64,000 nucleotides of DNA from positions 1 through 64,000 of the forward strand of contig JAIXYP010000043.1 of assembly GCA_027490155.1 (NCBI GenBank), read 5' to 3'. This DNA is from Cytophagaceae bacterium (GTDB lineage Bacteria; Bacteroidota; Bacteroidia; Cytophagales; Flexibacteraceae). Shown piece by piece: positions 8,877-17,500 of the stretch. The notes under the pieces are model-generated. The model had not been told where the DNA came from. It saw only the letters and a program-made list of their open reading frames with translations, and made no database searches. Within the stretch, counting starts at the first letter, position 1. Every line of letters begins with the position of its first letter. A program made the position numbers and the translations under genes.

Positions 8877-9101
8877 CGTTGTGATCTGGAGGAGAAAAGT
8901 GGGGTTGTTTTTCGTGTTTGGATTCCTGGCCGATCGTTAGGGTGATCAGTCATGGCCTGGTTAACCCTCAAACGCAACATTAAAAGATGCCGAGGTGTAC
9001 AGACCAATATGCTCCCATGATGTTTATCTGACTACAAATTTAGGTCCAAGTACCTATTTGGTCAGCAATAGATATGGGCTCAGCCAAATCAAATTAAAAA
9101 A

Positions 9102-9130
9102 CAAGGGTATAGAAGAAATCTATACCCTTG
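9102..9130 (-). terminator. Terminator of the leucyl aminopeptidase gene
   Basis: Perfect 11-bp stem CAAGGGTATAG / CTATACCCTTG with a 7-nt loop. The plus-strand A-rich run at 9091-9101 becomes a T-tract on the minus strand. It is 29 bp past the pepA stop. The rest of the gap 8877-9101 shows nothing else. Confidence 0.8.
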
Positions 9131-9158
9131 GGATACGCTTGAATAATGAAAAGCAGGC

Positions 9159-10598
9159 CTAACCTACAAACTCGTTCAGGAACTCAGACAAAAGCCGTAC
9201 GCCGATGCCTGTGCCCCCTTTACCACGGTAGTTCCACTCGCCACCTTCTTTGAACGCTGGGCCAGCGATATCGAGGTGGAGCCAAGGGTAGGTCGTGAAA
9301 TGTTTGAGAAAAATACCTGCCGTTGTGGCGCCTGCTTCTGCTGGGCCGATGTTTTTGAGGTCAGCGATGTCGCTTTTCATGTAGTCTTCGTACTCGCGCC
9401 AGAGCGGGAACTCGACCAAGCGCTCGCAGGTTTGCATGCCAGCCTCAATTAGCTGTGCTTTGGTGTCAGCATCAGCCGTGCCCATAAACACAATGCCTTC
9501 CTTGCCAATCGCCCTTGCTGCTGCCCCAGTCAGGGTGGCCAAGTCGATGATCAGGCTAGGTTCGTAGCGCTCAGCAAAGTGTAGCGCATCTGCCAGGATA
9601 AGGCGACCTTCAGCATCCGTGTTCAGGACCTCGACCGTCTTGCCAGACATCATGGTGATGACATCACCAGGCGTAATGGCATTGCCGTCTGGGCGGTTTT
9701 CGGTGGCAGGGATTAACCCGACGAGATGGATCGGCAGCTGGGCTTTAGCCACTGCCATAAATGTGCCGATGACAGCCGCTGCGCCTGCCATGTCGCACTT
9801 CATGCTATCCATGCTACCAGGAGTTGGCTTTAGGCTTAGCCCACCAGTGTCATAGACCACACCCTTGCCTATCAGCACGATCGGGTGGGTATTAGCCGCC
9901 TTAGCGTGTTTATACTCTAGTATGTTGAATGTCGGTGGATTTGGCGATCCCTCGTTGACGGCCAAAAGCCCCCCCATTTTGTAGGCCTGGATATCTTTCT
10001 TCTCTAGCACCTCTAGGCTGAAACCATATTGGTCGGCCAAGTCGCCTATCTCATGGCTCAGTTGCTCGGCTGTGAGGTAAATCACAGGTTCGTTGACCAA
10101 ATCGCGCGCCTTGAACACAGCCTCAATCACAGTGTACAGATCCTCGGCATGTTTGGCCGAAAGCCCAGGGCCAGTGATCGTGATGCTATGTAGCGACTTG
10201 CTCGTTTTGTCGCTTTTGTATTTCAGGAATTGATAGTTGCTCAATGCCAAGCCTTCGGCTAATGCGATGAGCGGTTTGGTATCACCAGAGGTTGTGACCA
10301 GCTGAACGGCCTTGGCCTTGTAGTAGGCCAGGTTCTTACTGATGTCATATCCCTTTTTGCGGAGGTACTCTAGCCCTTCTTCTTGTGAGTAGGTATCGTT
10401 AGGTACCAGCACAAAGTAAAGTTGGTGGTCCAGAAGGTTGAGGTGGGCCACCCCATCATTAAGGTCCAGATGCGTGCGGGCGAACTCAAGGGCCTTAGGT
10501 TCGGTGAGGTATAGTTTGATTTCGTCTATGGCCGCAATCAGATAGACGGTATGAGCGTTAGGCAAGGCCTGCTTCAGAAATTCGATTTCGGGCATCAT
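9159..10598 (-). CDS. pepA: Leucyl aminopeptidase, M17 family
   Basis: Cytosolic metallo-aminopeptidase (479 aa) that removes N-terminal residues from peptides and acts as a hexamer. The C-terminal catalytic domain carries the two-metal site: IGKGVVYDTGGLSLKP (metal-binding Lys/Asp), MKCDMAGAAAV, and NTDAEGRLILADAL, the M17 signature. The N-terminal macro-like domain (about 1-160) is divergent, as is common in Bacteroidota homologues. Two adjacent ATGs (10598 and 10595) could start it. It is a single-gene unit with its own terminator. Confidence 0.92.
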   Translation of the reverse strand: MMPEIEFLKQALPNAHTVYLIAAIDEIKLYLTEPKALEFARTHLDLNDGVAHLNLLDHQLYFVLVPNDTYSQEEGLEYLRKKGYDISKNLAYYKAKAVQLVTTSGDTKPLIALAEGLALSNYQFLKYKSDKTSKSLHSITITGPGLSAKHAEDLYTVIEAVFKARDLVNEPVIYLTAEQLSHEIGDLADQYGFSLEVLEKKDIQAYKMGGLLAVNEGSPNPPTFNILEYKHAKAANTHPIVLIGKGVVYDTGGLSLKPTPGSMDSMKCDMAGAAAVIGTFMAVAKAQLPIHLVGLIPATENRPDGNAITPGDVITMMSGKTVEVLNTDAEGRLILADALHFAERYEPSLIIDLATLTGAAARAIGKEGIVFMGTADADTKAQLIEAGMQTCERLVEFPLWREYEDYMKSDIADLKNIGPAEAGATTAGIFLKHFTTYPWLHLDIAGPAFKEGGEWNYRGKGGTGIGVRLLSEFLNEFVG

Positions 10599-10702
10599 GG
10601 TGGATTAAAGCTGCCACGGATAGCTGTGTCCACGACTGTGGTACTTGGCTTATTGGCAGCAACCGCAAAATGACTAAATTAGTGCCACCCACAAGCCTTT
10701 TT

Positions 10703-10730
10703 TTGGTTTTTTTCGTCAATCAGATCTTTG
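10703..10730 (+). promoter_or_regulatory. Possible promoter of the membrane-protein gene at 10741
   Basis: TTG (10703-10705), 17 nt, then GATCTTTG (10723-10730), one mismatch from TAnnTTTG. It ends 10 nt before the ATG at 10741. Confidence 0.35.
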
Positions 10731-10740
10731 GCCTATCACT

Positions 10741-11409
10741 ATGACAGATCAAACAATAACGACAATACAGGTTACGTTACGATGGGTCCATATCCTGACC
10801 GGAGCAGTGGCTTTGATCGTAGGATTGGTTCCCTTGTTTGCTGCCAAAGGTGGCCGACTCCATATCAGAGCAGGACAGTTATTCTACCTTTCGATTGCTG
10901 TGGCCAGCACTTCTGGCATCGTCCTAGGCCTCTGGAATGGTAATTTGCTTTTGTTTTTTGTCGGTGTGCTGACCCTTTGGTCAACCTCGTTAGGGCGATT
11001 TGCCTTGACAGCTAGTGGGATGATTGGGCATAACCGACCCCTGCATCTTGCCTGCACCATTGGGTTTGTATTGGTTGTGTTGGGTACCGCTGGCTACAGT
11101 CTAATGGTTCTCCATCAAGTCAACATTGTGCTTTTAGTTTTCCTGATCGTAGGCCTGTTTTCGACCTTGCCAGAGTGGCGTTTCCTGTACGGCAATGCAA
11201 AAGGGCCTGATGTCCGGATAGGACGCCATGTAGGTCATACACTGGGTGCAACGATTGCGAGTTGGACAGCCTTTTTGGTCGTCAGCAATGTGTTCTGGAT
11301 TCCGATGCTCAACTGGTTTGTCCCAACAATGGTTGGCAGTGCGCTCATCGCCTACTGGCAACGACGCATCAGGACTGGCGGTTGGAAACAAGTCCATTTC
11401 TATAAGTGA
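10741..11409 (+). CDS. Multi-pass membrane protein, DUF2306-like
   Basis: Unknown inner-membrane protein of 222 aa with about six to seven hydrophobic segments. The N-terminal stretch WVHILTGAVALIVGLVPL, followed by KGGRLHIRAGQLFYLSI, resembles the start of the DUF2306 family (His and Gly in the first helix, KGG.xH.xxG loop). Conserved-looking His residues could bind a cofactor such as heme, but this is inference. It converges with the T9SS cargo gene at 11465, with an inverted repeat between them. No function can be assigned. Confidence 0.7.
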   Translation: MTDQTITTIQVTLRWVHILTGAVALIVGLVPLFAAKGGRLHIRAGQLFYLSIAVASTSGIVLGLWNGNLLLFFVGVLTLWSTSLGRFALTASGMIGHNRPLHLACTIGFVLVVLGTAGYSLMVLHQVNIVLLVFLIVGLFSTLPEWRFLYGNAKGPDVRIGRHVGHTLGATIASWTAFLVVSNVFWIPMLNWFVPTMVGSALIAYWQRRIRTGGWKQVHFYK

Positions 11410-11410
11410 C

Positions 11411-11447
11411 CCTCGAGATAACCATACTAGTTTAGGCTATCTTGAGG
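11411..11447. terminator. Hairpin between converging genes
   Basis: CCTCGAGATA (11411-11420) pairs with TATCTTGAGG (11438-11447), 10 bp with one G-T wobble and a 17-nt loop. It starts right after the upstream stop codon and lacks a good T-run, so it is a weak or factor-dependent terminator at most. Confidence 0.45.
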
Positions 11448-11464
11448 CAGTATTTGTTGGTCGC

Positions 11465-12772
11465 TTACTGCTCGATCAAAAGGCGCCCCTGGTGCCAGAC
11501 ACCCCGGCTGCGGAGCCGAACCAGATACAAGCCTGGCGTGTTGATAACAAGGTGCCCATCAAGAACGGCAGATGGGACAGTTTGGCCTAGGTTGTTAACC
11601 ACCGATAGGTCAGTGGCATCAGTCGGTATACAGATTCCATCATGCACCTTGGCCGGATTAGGGAATAGCTGCAAAGCTGACCCACCCATTGTGCCAGCAA
11701 GCGAAGTAGGCCGCAGCTGGACAACCTTAGCGTCCGAAAAGGCCGAGAAATCACCATTTGCATCCTCTGTCCGGACACGGAAGTAGGCAAAAATGCCACT
11801 GTTTGTCAGGTTGCTGATATTTACGTTGGCACTTGTCGTACGCACATTTTTCTGGCCAGGGAAGTAGTCCGTAAACAGGGAATCACGTGCTACCTCATAA
11901 TAGAAGTTGGTCGGGTTTGGCACGTTAGGCAGCCAGTTGATGTTAAAGGCAGAGAACGAAATTACATTAGGGTTACCTACCGTTGGGGCATCCAGCACAT
12001 TGGCCACACTGGCAGCAAGCACCATCAGATAGGATGTGCCTGCATTTTTGGCCACCCTGATGCGGTTGATGTAGGCCCCTTGCTGGGAAGGAGTAAGATT
12101 GAGGACAGCACGGTCAAAATGCGGGTTGGTGGCTGTGCCGCTAAATTGGTCCGTTGTTCGGCTGACCCTCCCGATGCGATTTAGCACGTTTGTGTTGGCT
12201 GTCAGAAACCAGTCAGCAATCGTGATCGGAGCAAAATAGCTACTGTCCGTGGTCCCGCCGTCAAAGAACAACCTAGCCCGCAGCACAGAAGCGCCTTCGG
12301 AGCTGAAGACCAGCAAATTGACCTTATTGGCTGGTTGGCTAGGGGTCACAATAAGATCAACTGAGTCAGAACCTGTGAGGACGGCAACGTTTGGTCCTTC
12401 AAACGGAGCCGTGCGGTATACGTCTGTAAAATTATTTTGGTTCGCAATCAGGAAACCATCCGTAGGTAGTCCATAGGGTGGGGCAGTGGAGCCATTGACG
12501 GCCCCGCGGAAGTCCTTCCCGTATAATACGGAGGAGCTAAAGCTGGGGTTGTCTAGCGTTCTGGTGGTGCTGAGGGCTGCTTGCCTAACTGTCCCGCCAG
12601 GGGTCACGCCGTTGGCGATGCCATCATGGTTGAAACCGCTTAGCCTGAGAGGGGTATACGCTGTCTGCGCCATCACCATGGTCTGCACTAAAGTCAGCGT
12701 TAGGCCAAAGGAAAGTAGGGTCTTTGTTAGGCGGCCAAGTTTTGGAGCGATAGCTTGTAGAGCTCTTGTCAT
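11465..12772 (-). CDS. T9SS-secreted protein with type-A sorting domain
   Basis: Predicted secreted protein (435 aa). A signal peptide (hydrophobic core LSFGLTLTLVQTMVMAQ, about residues 18-36) is followed by a region with no domain I recognise. A fibronectin-III/Ig-like segment (about 255-350) carries FYYEVARDSLFTDYF and YFRVRTEDANGDFS. The last 75 residues (ALQLFPNPAKVHD through YLVRLRSRGVWHQGRLLIEQ) are a type-A T9SS sorting domain, cut off during export. The fnIII-like part suggests adhesion or display rather than catalysis. The gene points toward the small membrane-protein gene and away from the adhesin block. Confidence 0.8.
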   Translation of the reverse strand: MTRALQAIAPKLGRLTKTLLSFGLTLTLVQTMVMAQTAYTPLRLSGFNHDGIANGVTPGGTVRQAALSTTRTLDNPSFSSSVLYGKDFRGAVNGSTAPPYGLPTDGFLIANQNNFTDVYRTAPFEGPNVAVLTGSDSVDLIVTPSQPANKVNLLVFSSEGASVLRARLFFDGGTTDSSYFAPITIADWFLTANTNVLNRIGRVSRTTDQFSGTATNPHFDRAVLNLTPSQQGAYINRIRVAKNAGTSYLMVLAASVANVLDAPTVGNPNVISFSAFNINWLPNVPNPTNFYYEVARDSLFTDYFPGQKNVRTTSANVNISNLTNSGIFAYFRVRTEDANGDFSAFSDAKVVQLRPTSLAGTMGGSALQLFPNPAKVHDGICIPTDATDLSVVNNLGQTVPSAVLDGHLVINTPGLYLVRLRSRGVWHQGRLLIEQ

Positions 12773-13272
12773 TGATCTAGTTATGAATAGGATAGGTAAT
12801 GTAGATGGACGAACTGTCGAAGGTAGGGTAGGAGACCGAAGCTAAAGTCAGTAGACCAAGTGACACATCAAGCTGATGTAGATTGGACTACCGAAACATC
12901 GAACTTAGGATCTGGCTTATACGAGCCAAAAAATCTGTCCTGCCCATAGGTTGCTAACACTAATGTAGGAAATAGGCTCTGAAATGCATGAAGGAGACAA
13001 GATTTTGCCACAGGTGTTTGGCCTGAGTGTTGACTGGGATTTGTTTGACCGGAGATCCTAACAAGGCCTTATGCAGATTTGCCTACTATGGCAATAGGTT
13101 AAATTTCTGGCATACGATATCTGGTTAGCTGGGTTAAACAGGTTAGTTATGCAGGACAAGAACAAGATTTATTTTGCCCAGATGGGCAACTATTGGTCCT
13201 TGTTTTGGGTCTTATATCTATTAACCGCTGCCGACGAGTGGGTCTATCATCGTGGTTAGTGGCGGTTAAATT
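12773..13272. other. Intergenic region upstream of the adhesin block
   Basis: About 500 bp between two divergent genes for secreted proteins. I see no gene of convincing composition, no tRNA and no strong hairpin. It presumably holds the promoters and regulatory sites of both genes. Confidence 0.5.
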
Positions 13273-13316
13273 ATGATTAATTGGTCCAAAAAGCCAGTAC
13301 TTCCCCATCTAACAGA

Positions 13317-13324
13317 TATATTTG
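13317..13324 (+). promoter_or_regulatory. -7 box that favours the later start of the GEVED/PKD gene
   Basis: TATATTTG fits TAnnTTTG exactly and lies inside the longest possible reading frame (ATG at 13273). Transcription from here would begin near 13330, so translation would have to use the ATG at 13402. No TTG is found at the right -33 distance. Confidence 0.33.
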
Positions 13325-13401
13325 TAACCTTACACCAATTGCAATTTGGCGGATTGTTTCCAGTCCAGATTGCTGATCCAGAAATAGCTCCAGCCTTGGT
13401 C

Positions 13402-16400
13402 ATGACCAATACCACTACACGATTAGGGTTAAACCCGAACGCTTTAGTACATACATTTTCAAAACCGTTTTGGTGGGTACTTGCCTTGTGCAGTCTGATA
13501 ATGCTAAGGCCCATCTCGAGCCAAGGCCAAGTTTGCAGCCAGACCCCAACATGTGTACCCGGGACTGCCACTAACCCACTTGCAGGAGCCTTTGGCACTG
13601 GTATTTCAAACGTAACCCTAGGGGGGACATTATCCGTTCCGGGCGGAGGAGCTACCGCAGGATACCGCAATTTTAAATGTGCTCAGGTATTGGTCGGTAG
13701 TGCTGGTGCGCCATTTAGCATCTCAGTCACGACAGCCGTTAATGTCAATGAAAACGTCCGGGTTTGGGTAGACTGGAATAACGACGAAGCCTTTGACCCT
13801 GTGACCGAGCTGGCCTTCAGTAGTGATAACCGCAAGGTCCATACTGGTAGTATCGTTCCATCAGCGATTGCCAAAACTGATACAATCCTACGCATCCGGA
13901 TCCAATCCGACAACGTAGCCTCACCCATCCCAACTGTTTGTAGCACACCGGAGTACGGTCAAGCTGTTGATCTTGGTATCAGCCTTGTTACCAACGTCAA
14001 CAAACCGATTGCCAACTTCGCCACTCCGGACTCAGTTACATGTACTGGTCAAGTCCAGTTTTACGACCTTAGCATTAACGCACCGTCAACATGGGTTTGG
14101 TCATTTGGCGATGGCGGGTTCAGCACCCTCCAGAATCCGATTTACCAGTACAATCGCCCTGGCCTCTATACTGTCCAGCTCATCACGTCTAACAACAACG
14201 GTACGGACACCCTGATTAAGCAAGCCTATGTGCTGTACCGAGATTCGTTACCAGTTGCTGCTGCTTGCGTACCTAACGTGACCACTCCTTGCTGCAATTA
14301 TGGCGTCAGCCGTTTCAGATTTGCAGATATTAATACAGCATCGCTTGGAACCACGCCACAAAACGGGTATCAGGATCTGACCTGCAAGTACCAAACAGAT
14401 ATTTATCCGGGGACTAGCTATACGCTCAGTTTCCTGACCAATTCTACCTTGGCACAGGACTCGCGCCTGTACATGGACCTAAATGGTGACGGTGACTTTT
14501 TTGACAGTGGAGAGGAGGTCTGGAGCCGGCTCAACACTACCAACCCGACAGGTTCGTTTGTAGCCCCAAGCAATGTTACGCTCAACAAGTTTATCCGGAT
14601 GCGCCTCATCAGCGACTATACTGGCAGTAGCTTTACAAGCTGTGCTGGTGTTGTCAATGGTGCTGTGCAGGACTTCACGGTTGTCTTCCGGACAAATACC
14701 AATCCACCAATTGCTGACTTTGTCGTTAACCAGACTTCGTTCTGTACCTCGACAGTTTCCTTTACAAGTACCAGCCGCAACAGCGTCGATAGTTTGTTCT
14801 GGGACTTTGGCGATGGAGGATCAGCGGTCACCACATCCTCAAGCCTTGTGGTACAGCATACCTACACCACTTTCGGTACCTATAATGTTCGTTTGATTGT
14901 TAAGGGTCAATTTGGTGTGGACACACTTCTGCGGCAGAATGCAGCCGTCTACACGGGTAGCCCACGTGCAGCTTGCCCGCAACAGAGTGCCCAGCGCCCT
15001 TGTTGTACATTCGGTATCTACCGGTTCAAGATAGGCACCCTCGATCAAACCTCGGGACCTAGCAACGAAGGATACAAGGATTTTACTTGCCAGTCTGGAA
15101 CACGTCTAATCGCTGGTGGTCGTTATGATGTCACCGTCCAACTATCCCCAGCCAATCAAGAGCAGGTAGCAGGCTGGCTTGACCTTAATAATGATGGGTC
15201 ATTTTCGTCTGGCGAGCAGATATTCTATATGACTGGCCTCGGTACCATCACGCAATCTATCCTGATTCCGAGTAATGTGGTGATCGGGGTTCCGTTGCGG
15301 TTGCGTCTTGTTTCAGATGCCGTCCAAACAGGTATAACTCTTGGTGCATGTACCCGCTCCTCATTTGGTCAGGCCGAGGATTACACCGTCTTCATAGCCT
15401 CCAACCAATTGCCACCTGTCGCTGCCTTCGGGACTAGATTTCCTGTGACCTGCCGTCGGGACATTACATTTAACGATAGCTCAACCAACGTGCCTGCCAC
15501 CTGGCATTGGGACTTTGGCGATGGCGACACCAGTGATTTGCAGAACCCTGTTCATACTTATTCTAACCCTGGCAACTATACCGTTTCGTTAACAGTAACC
15601 AATGCACTCGGTACCAATACGTTTACCCGTACCTCTTACATACAAATACTGCCCACTGTGGTCAAGCCTGCCGTTTGCATACCGACCACAGTAAACGCCT
15701 GCTGCAACTTTAGCCTAGACAGGATCATAATAGGTAATGCCTTAAATTACCGAACTGGACTTTATAATCCGGTGACCTATACCAATCTGTCTTGTGATGT
15801 TACGTTTAGCCTCAACACGGGCAAGCTTTATCCTGTAACGCTATCTACTTTGGCCCCGCGTGACAACACCGTTATCTATATCGACTTTAACAACAATGGC
15901 CAGTTCGAGACCAACGAAATGGTGTTCTCAGGAGTGGGTTCAAAAGTGCATACAGGGATGATCAATATCCCCGCTAGTGCAGTAAAAGACACTTTGCTCC
16001 GGATGCGGATCATGAACGAGGCACCGTTTACCTCGGCCATTATTGCTCCATGCGCAAGGCTCCAGAATGGCCAAACTTGGGACTTTGGTGTTGTCCTTAG
16101 GGGTGCCACTGCTCCACCTGTGGCAGCATTTTCGGCCTCAACACTTCAGACCTGTTATGGCGGTATCCAGTTCACAGATACCTCAGCTGCTATTGCTGAC
16201 AAATGGGAGTGGTCCTTTGGTGACGGCACCACAAGTGTCGAGTCCAACCCCTTGCACCGCTACAGCACCCCTGGTATCTACACCGTCAAGCTCAAGGTCA
16301 GCAATGCCTTTGGTGTTGACTCGTTGACTAAAATAGCTTATATCAATGTCAGCGGAAGCTGGGGTGCCAAGCCAGCTTCGTGTGCCCCTGTTACCTCTAG

Positions 16401-17085
16401 TGGTGCCAACAACTTTGGGATCACGAACGTCAACCTCGTTAACATCAACCGCAACTCGGGCTTTGGTGTCGAGGGCTATCAGGACTTTACCTGCTCTGAC
16501 AGCACCTCCATCAATTCGCAAACACAATATCGCCTCCGGATATCAGTCGGCACAGCAGCCTTGCACCAAGTCCGTGTCTATCTGGACGTCAACGACAATG
16601 GTGTCCTCGAGGATGTAGAGACTTTGGTTTCCTCCACCTTTAGTGGTACCCAGAGCCTAAACCTTATTGTAAACCCAGGCTTCAGTGGCCAAGTTTACGA
16701 TCGTTTCGTCCGGATGCGGATCATGGCTACTCCAGTTGGCCAGGCTGTCAACTCTTGCAATACCATCATCCAAGGCCAAGCAGAGGACTATTCTGTTAAC
16801 GTGCGCCTCATAGTCGGTATCGATCAAGCGATCTTGGCCTCTAGCCTCAACATTTATCCCAACCCAACCACTGGTCGTGTCCTGATCAAGGCCGATGCTG
16901 TTAAGGAAGGTATAGTGAAGCTCTCCGTTGTTAATGCCCTCGGTCAGGTCGTTAAGCAAATGGACGCAGATGGCACCAATGGCCTTAGCGAAGATATTGA
17001 TCTCGATGGTTTGCCGAAAGGTATCTACTACATCAAGGTGCAGCAGCAGCAGGCAGTTGTCACCAAACGAATCGTCCTGCAATAG
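13402..17085 (+). CDS. Large T9SS surface protein with alternating GEVED and PKD domains
   Basis: Predicted secreted or surface adhesin of about 1227 aa. A signal peptide with core FWWVLALCSLIMLRP lies near residues 24-43. Five GEVED domains (each with QDLTC/QDFTC, a Dx(N/D)xDG-type loop, FIRMRL and GQAEDY motifs) alternate with four PKD domains, marked WSFGDGG, WDFGDGG, WDFGDGD and WSFGDGT near residues 233, 467, 703 and 937. The last 80 residues (LNIYPNPTTGRVLI to TKRIVLQ) are a type-A T9SS sorting domain. Acidic loops such as DWNNDEAFD and DLNGDGDFFD could bind calcium. An in-frame ATG at 13273 would add 43 residues, but a -7 box inside that stretch and the signal-peptide position favour 13402. 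Confidence 0.88.
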   Translation: MTNTTTRLGLNPNALVHTFSKPFWWVLALCSLIMLRPISSQGQVCSQTPTCVPGTATNPLAGAFGTGISNVTLGGTLSVPGGGATAGYRNFKCAQVLVGSAGAPFSISVTTAVNVNENVRVWVDWNNDEAFDPVTELAFSSDNRKVHTGSIVPSAIAKTDTILRIRIQSDNVASPIPTVCSTPEYGQAVDLGISLVTNVNKPIANFATPDSVTCTGQVQFYDLSINAPSTWVWSFGDGGFSTLQNPIYQYNRPGLYTVQLITSNNNGTDTLIKQAYVLYRDSLPVAAACVPNVTTPCCNYGVSRFRFADINTASLGTTPQNGYQDLTCKYQTDIYPGTSYTLSFLTNSTLAQDSRLYMDLNGDGDFFDSGEEVWSRLNTTNPTGSFVAPSNVTLNKFIRMRLISDYTGSSFTSCAGVVNGAVQDFTVVFRTNTNPPIADFVVNQTSFCTSTVSFTSTSRNSVDSLFWDFGDGGSAVTTSSSLVVQHTYTTFGTYNVRLIVKGQFGVDTLLRQNAAVYTGSPRAACPQQSAQRPCCTFGIYRFKIGTLDQTSGPSNEGYKDFTCQSGTRLIAGGRYDVTVQLSPANQEQVAGWLDLNNDGSFSSGEQIFYMTGLGTITQSILIPSNVVIGVPLRLRLVSDAVQTGITLGACTRSSFGQAEDYTVFIASNQLPPVAAFGTRFPVTCRRDITFNDSSTNVPATWHWDFGDGDTSDLQNPVHTYSNPGNYTVSLTVTNALGTNTFTRTSYIQILPTVVKPAVCIPTTVNACCNFSLDRIIIGNALNYRTGLYNPVTYTNLSCDVTFSLNTGKLYPVTLSTLAPRDNTVIYIDFNNNGQFETNEMVFSGVGSKVHTGMINIPASAVKDTLLRMRIMNEAPFTSAIIAPCARLQNGQTWDFGVVLRGATAPPVAAFSASTLQTCYGGIQFTDTSAAIADKWEWSFGDGTTSVESNPLHRYSTPGIYTVKLKVSNAFGVDSLTKIAYINVSGSWGAKPASCAPVTSSGANNFGITNVNLVNINRNSGFGVEGYQDFTCSDSTSINSQTQYRLRISVGTAALHQVRVYLDVNDNGVLEDVETLVSSTFSGTQSLNLIVNPGFSGQVYDRFVRMRIMATPVGQAVNSCNTIIQGQAEDYSVNVRLIVGIDQAILASSLNIYPNPTTGRVLIKADAVKEGIVKLSVVNALGQVVKQMDADGTNGLSEDIDLDGLPKGIYYIKVQQQQAVVTKRIVLQ

Positions 17086-17148
17086 TGCCAATGCGCTTTT
17101 GTGCGCCGCGAACCTCTAGGTTGTTTGTCATCTGACATCCAAACCAGC

Positions 17149-17192
17149 CCCAAACCTCGGTTTTTGCCATTAGGTAGAGCCCGAGGTTTGGG
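17149..17192. repeat. 12-bp inverted repeat between the two big adhesin genes
   Basis: CCCAAACCTCGG (17149-17160) is matched by CCGAGGTTTGGG (17181-17192) with a 20-nt spacer and no T-run. It could end the upstream transcript or act as an mRNA structure. The TTTG in its right arm could also serve as a -33 element for the box at 17215. Confidence 0.6.
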
Positions 17193-17222
17193 TGGTTCAA
17201 GCCAAGATGCGTACTACCTTTG
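17187..17222 (+). promoter_or_regulatory. Possible promoter of the giant adhesin gene
   Basis: TTTG (17187-17190), 24 nt, then TACCTTTG (17215-17222), a perfect -7 box. The spacing is slightly long. It implies a leader of about 270 nt before the ATG at 17501. Confidence 0.3.
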
Positions 17223-17500
17223 TGTTTGACCAATTGGGTCAGTTGCCAGATTCCGCCTTAGTCCGTTACCTCGAAATTTAGCCAGCAAACGTTCCAACCA
17301 CAGTCTTGTTTTTTTGGTCTAACGTGCGTTAGCCCTAACCTGAAGTCTGATCAATACTCATTTTTATGCCCTTTACAGTCAGCCTATCATCAATATTTCC
17401 GACTGATAGGTTGCGTACAGTGCCCAGCCTTACAATTATGTCCTCTGGCCACCCAAGTGGCCATGCAGGGCAATCCACCACCCCTTTTGGTCTTAAGTCT

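Noticed and set aside
13273-13401. Longer N-terminus for the GEVED/PKD protein starting at 13273
   Set aside because: It places about 67 residues before the signal peptide and contains a -7 promoter box; the ATG at 13402 fits better, though the longer form cannot be ruled out.
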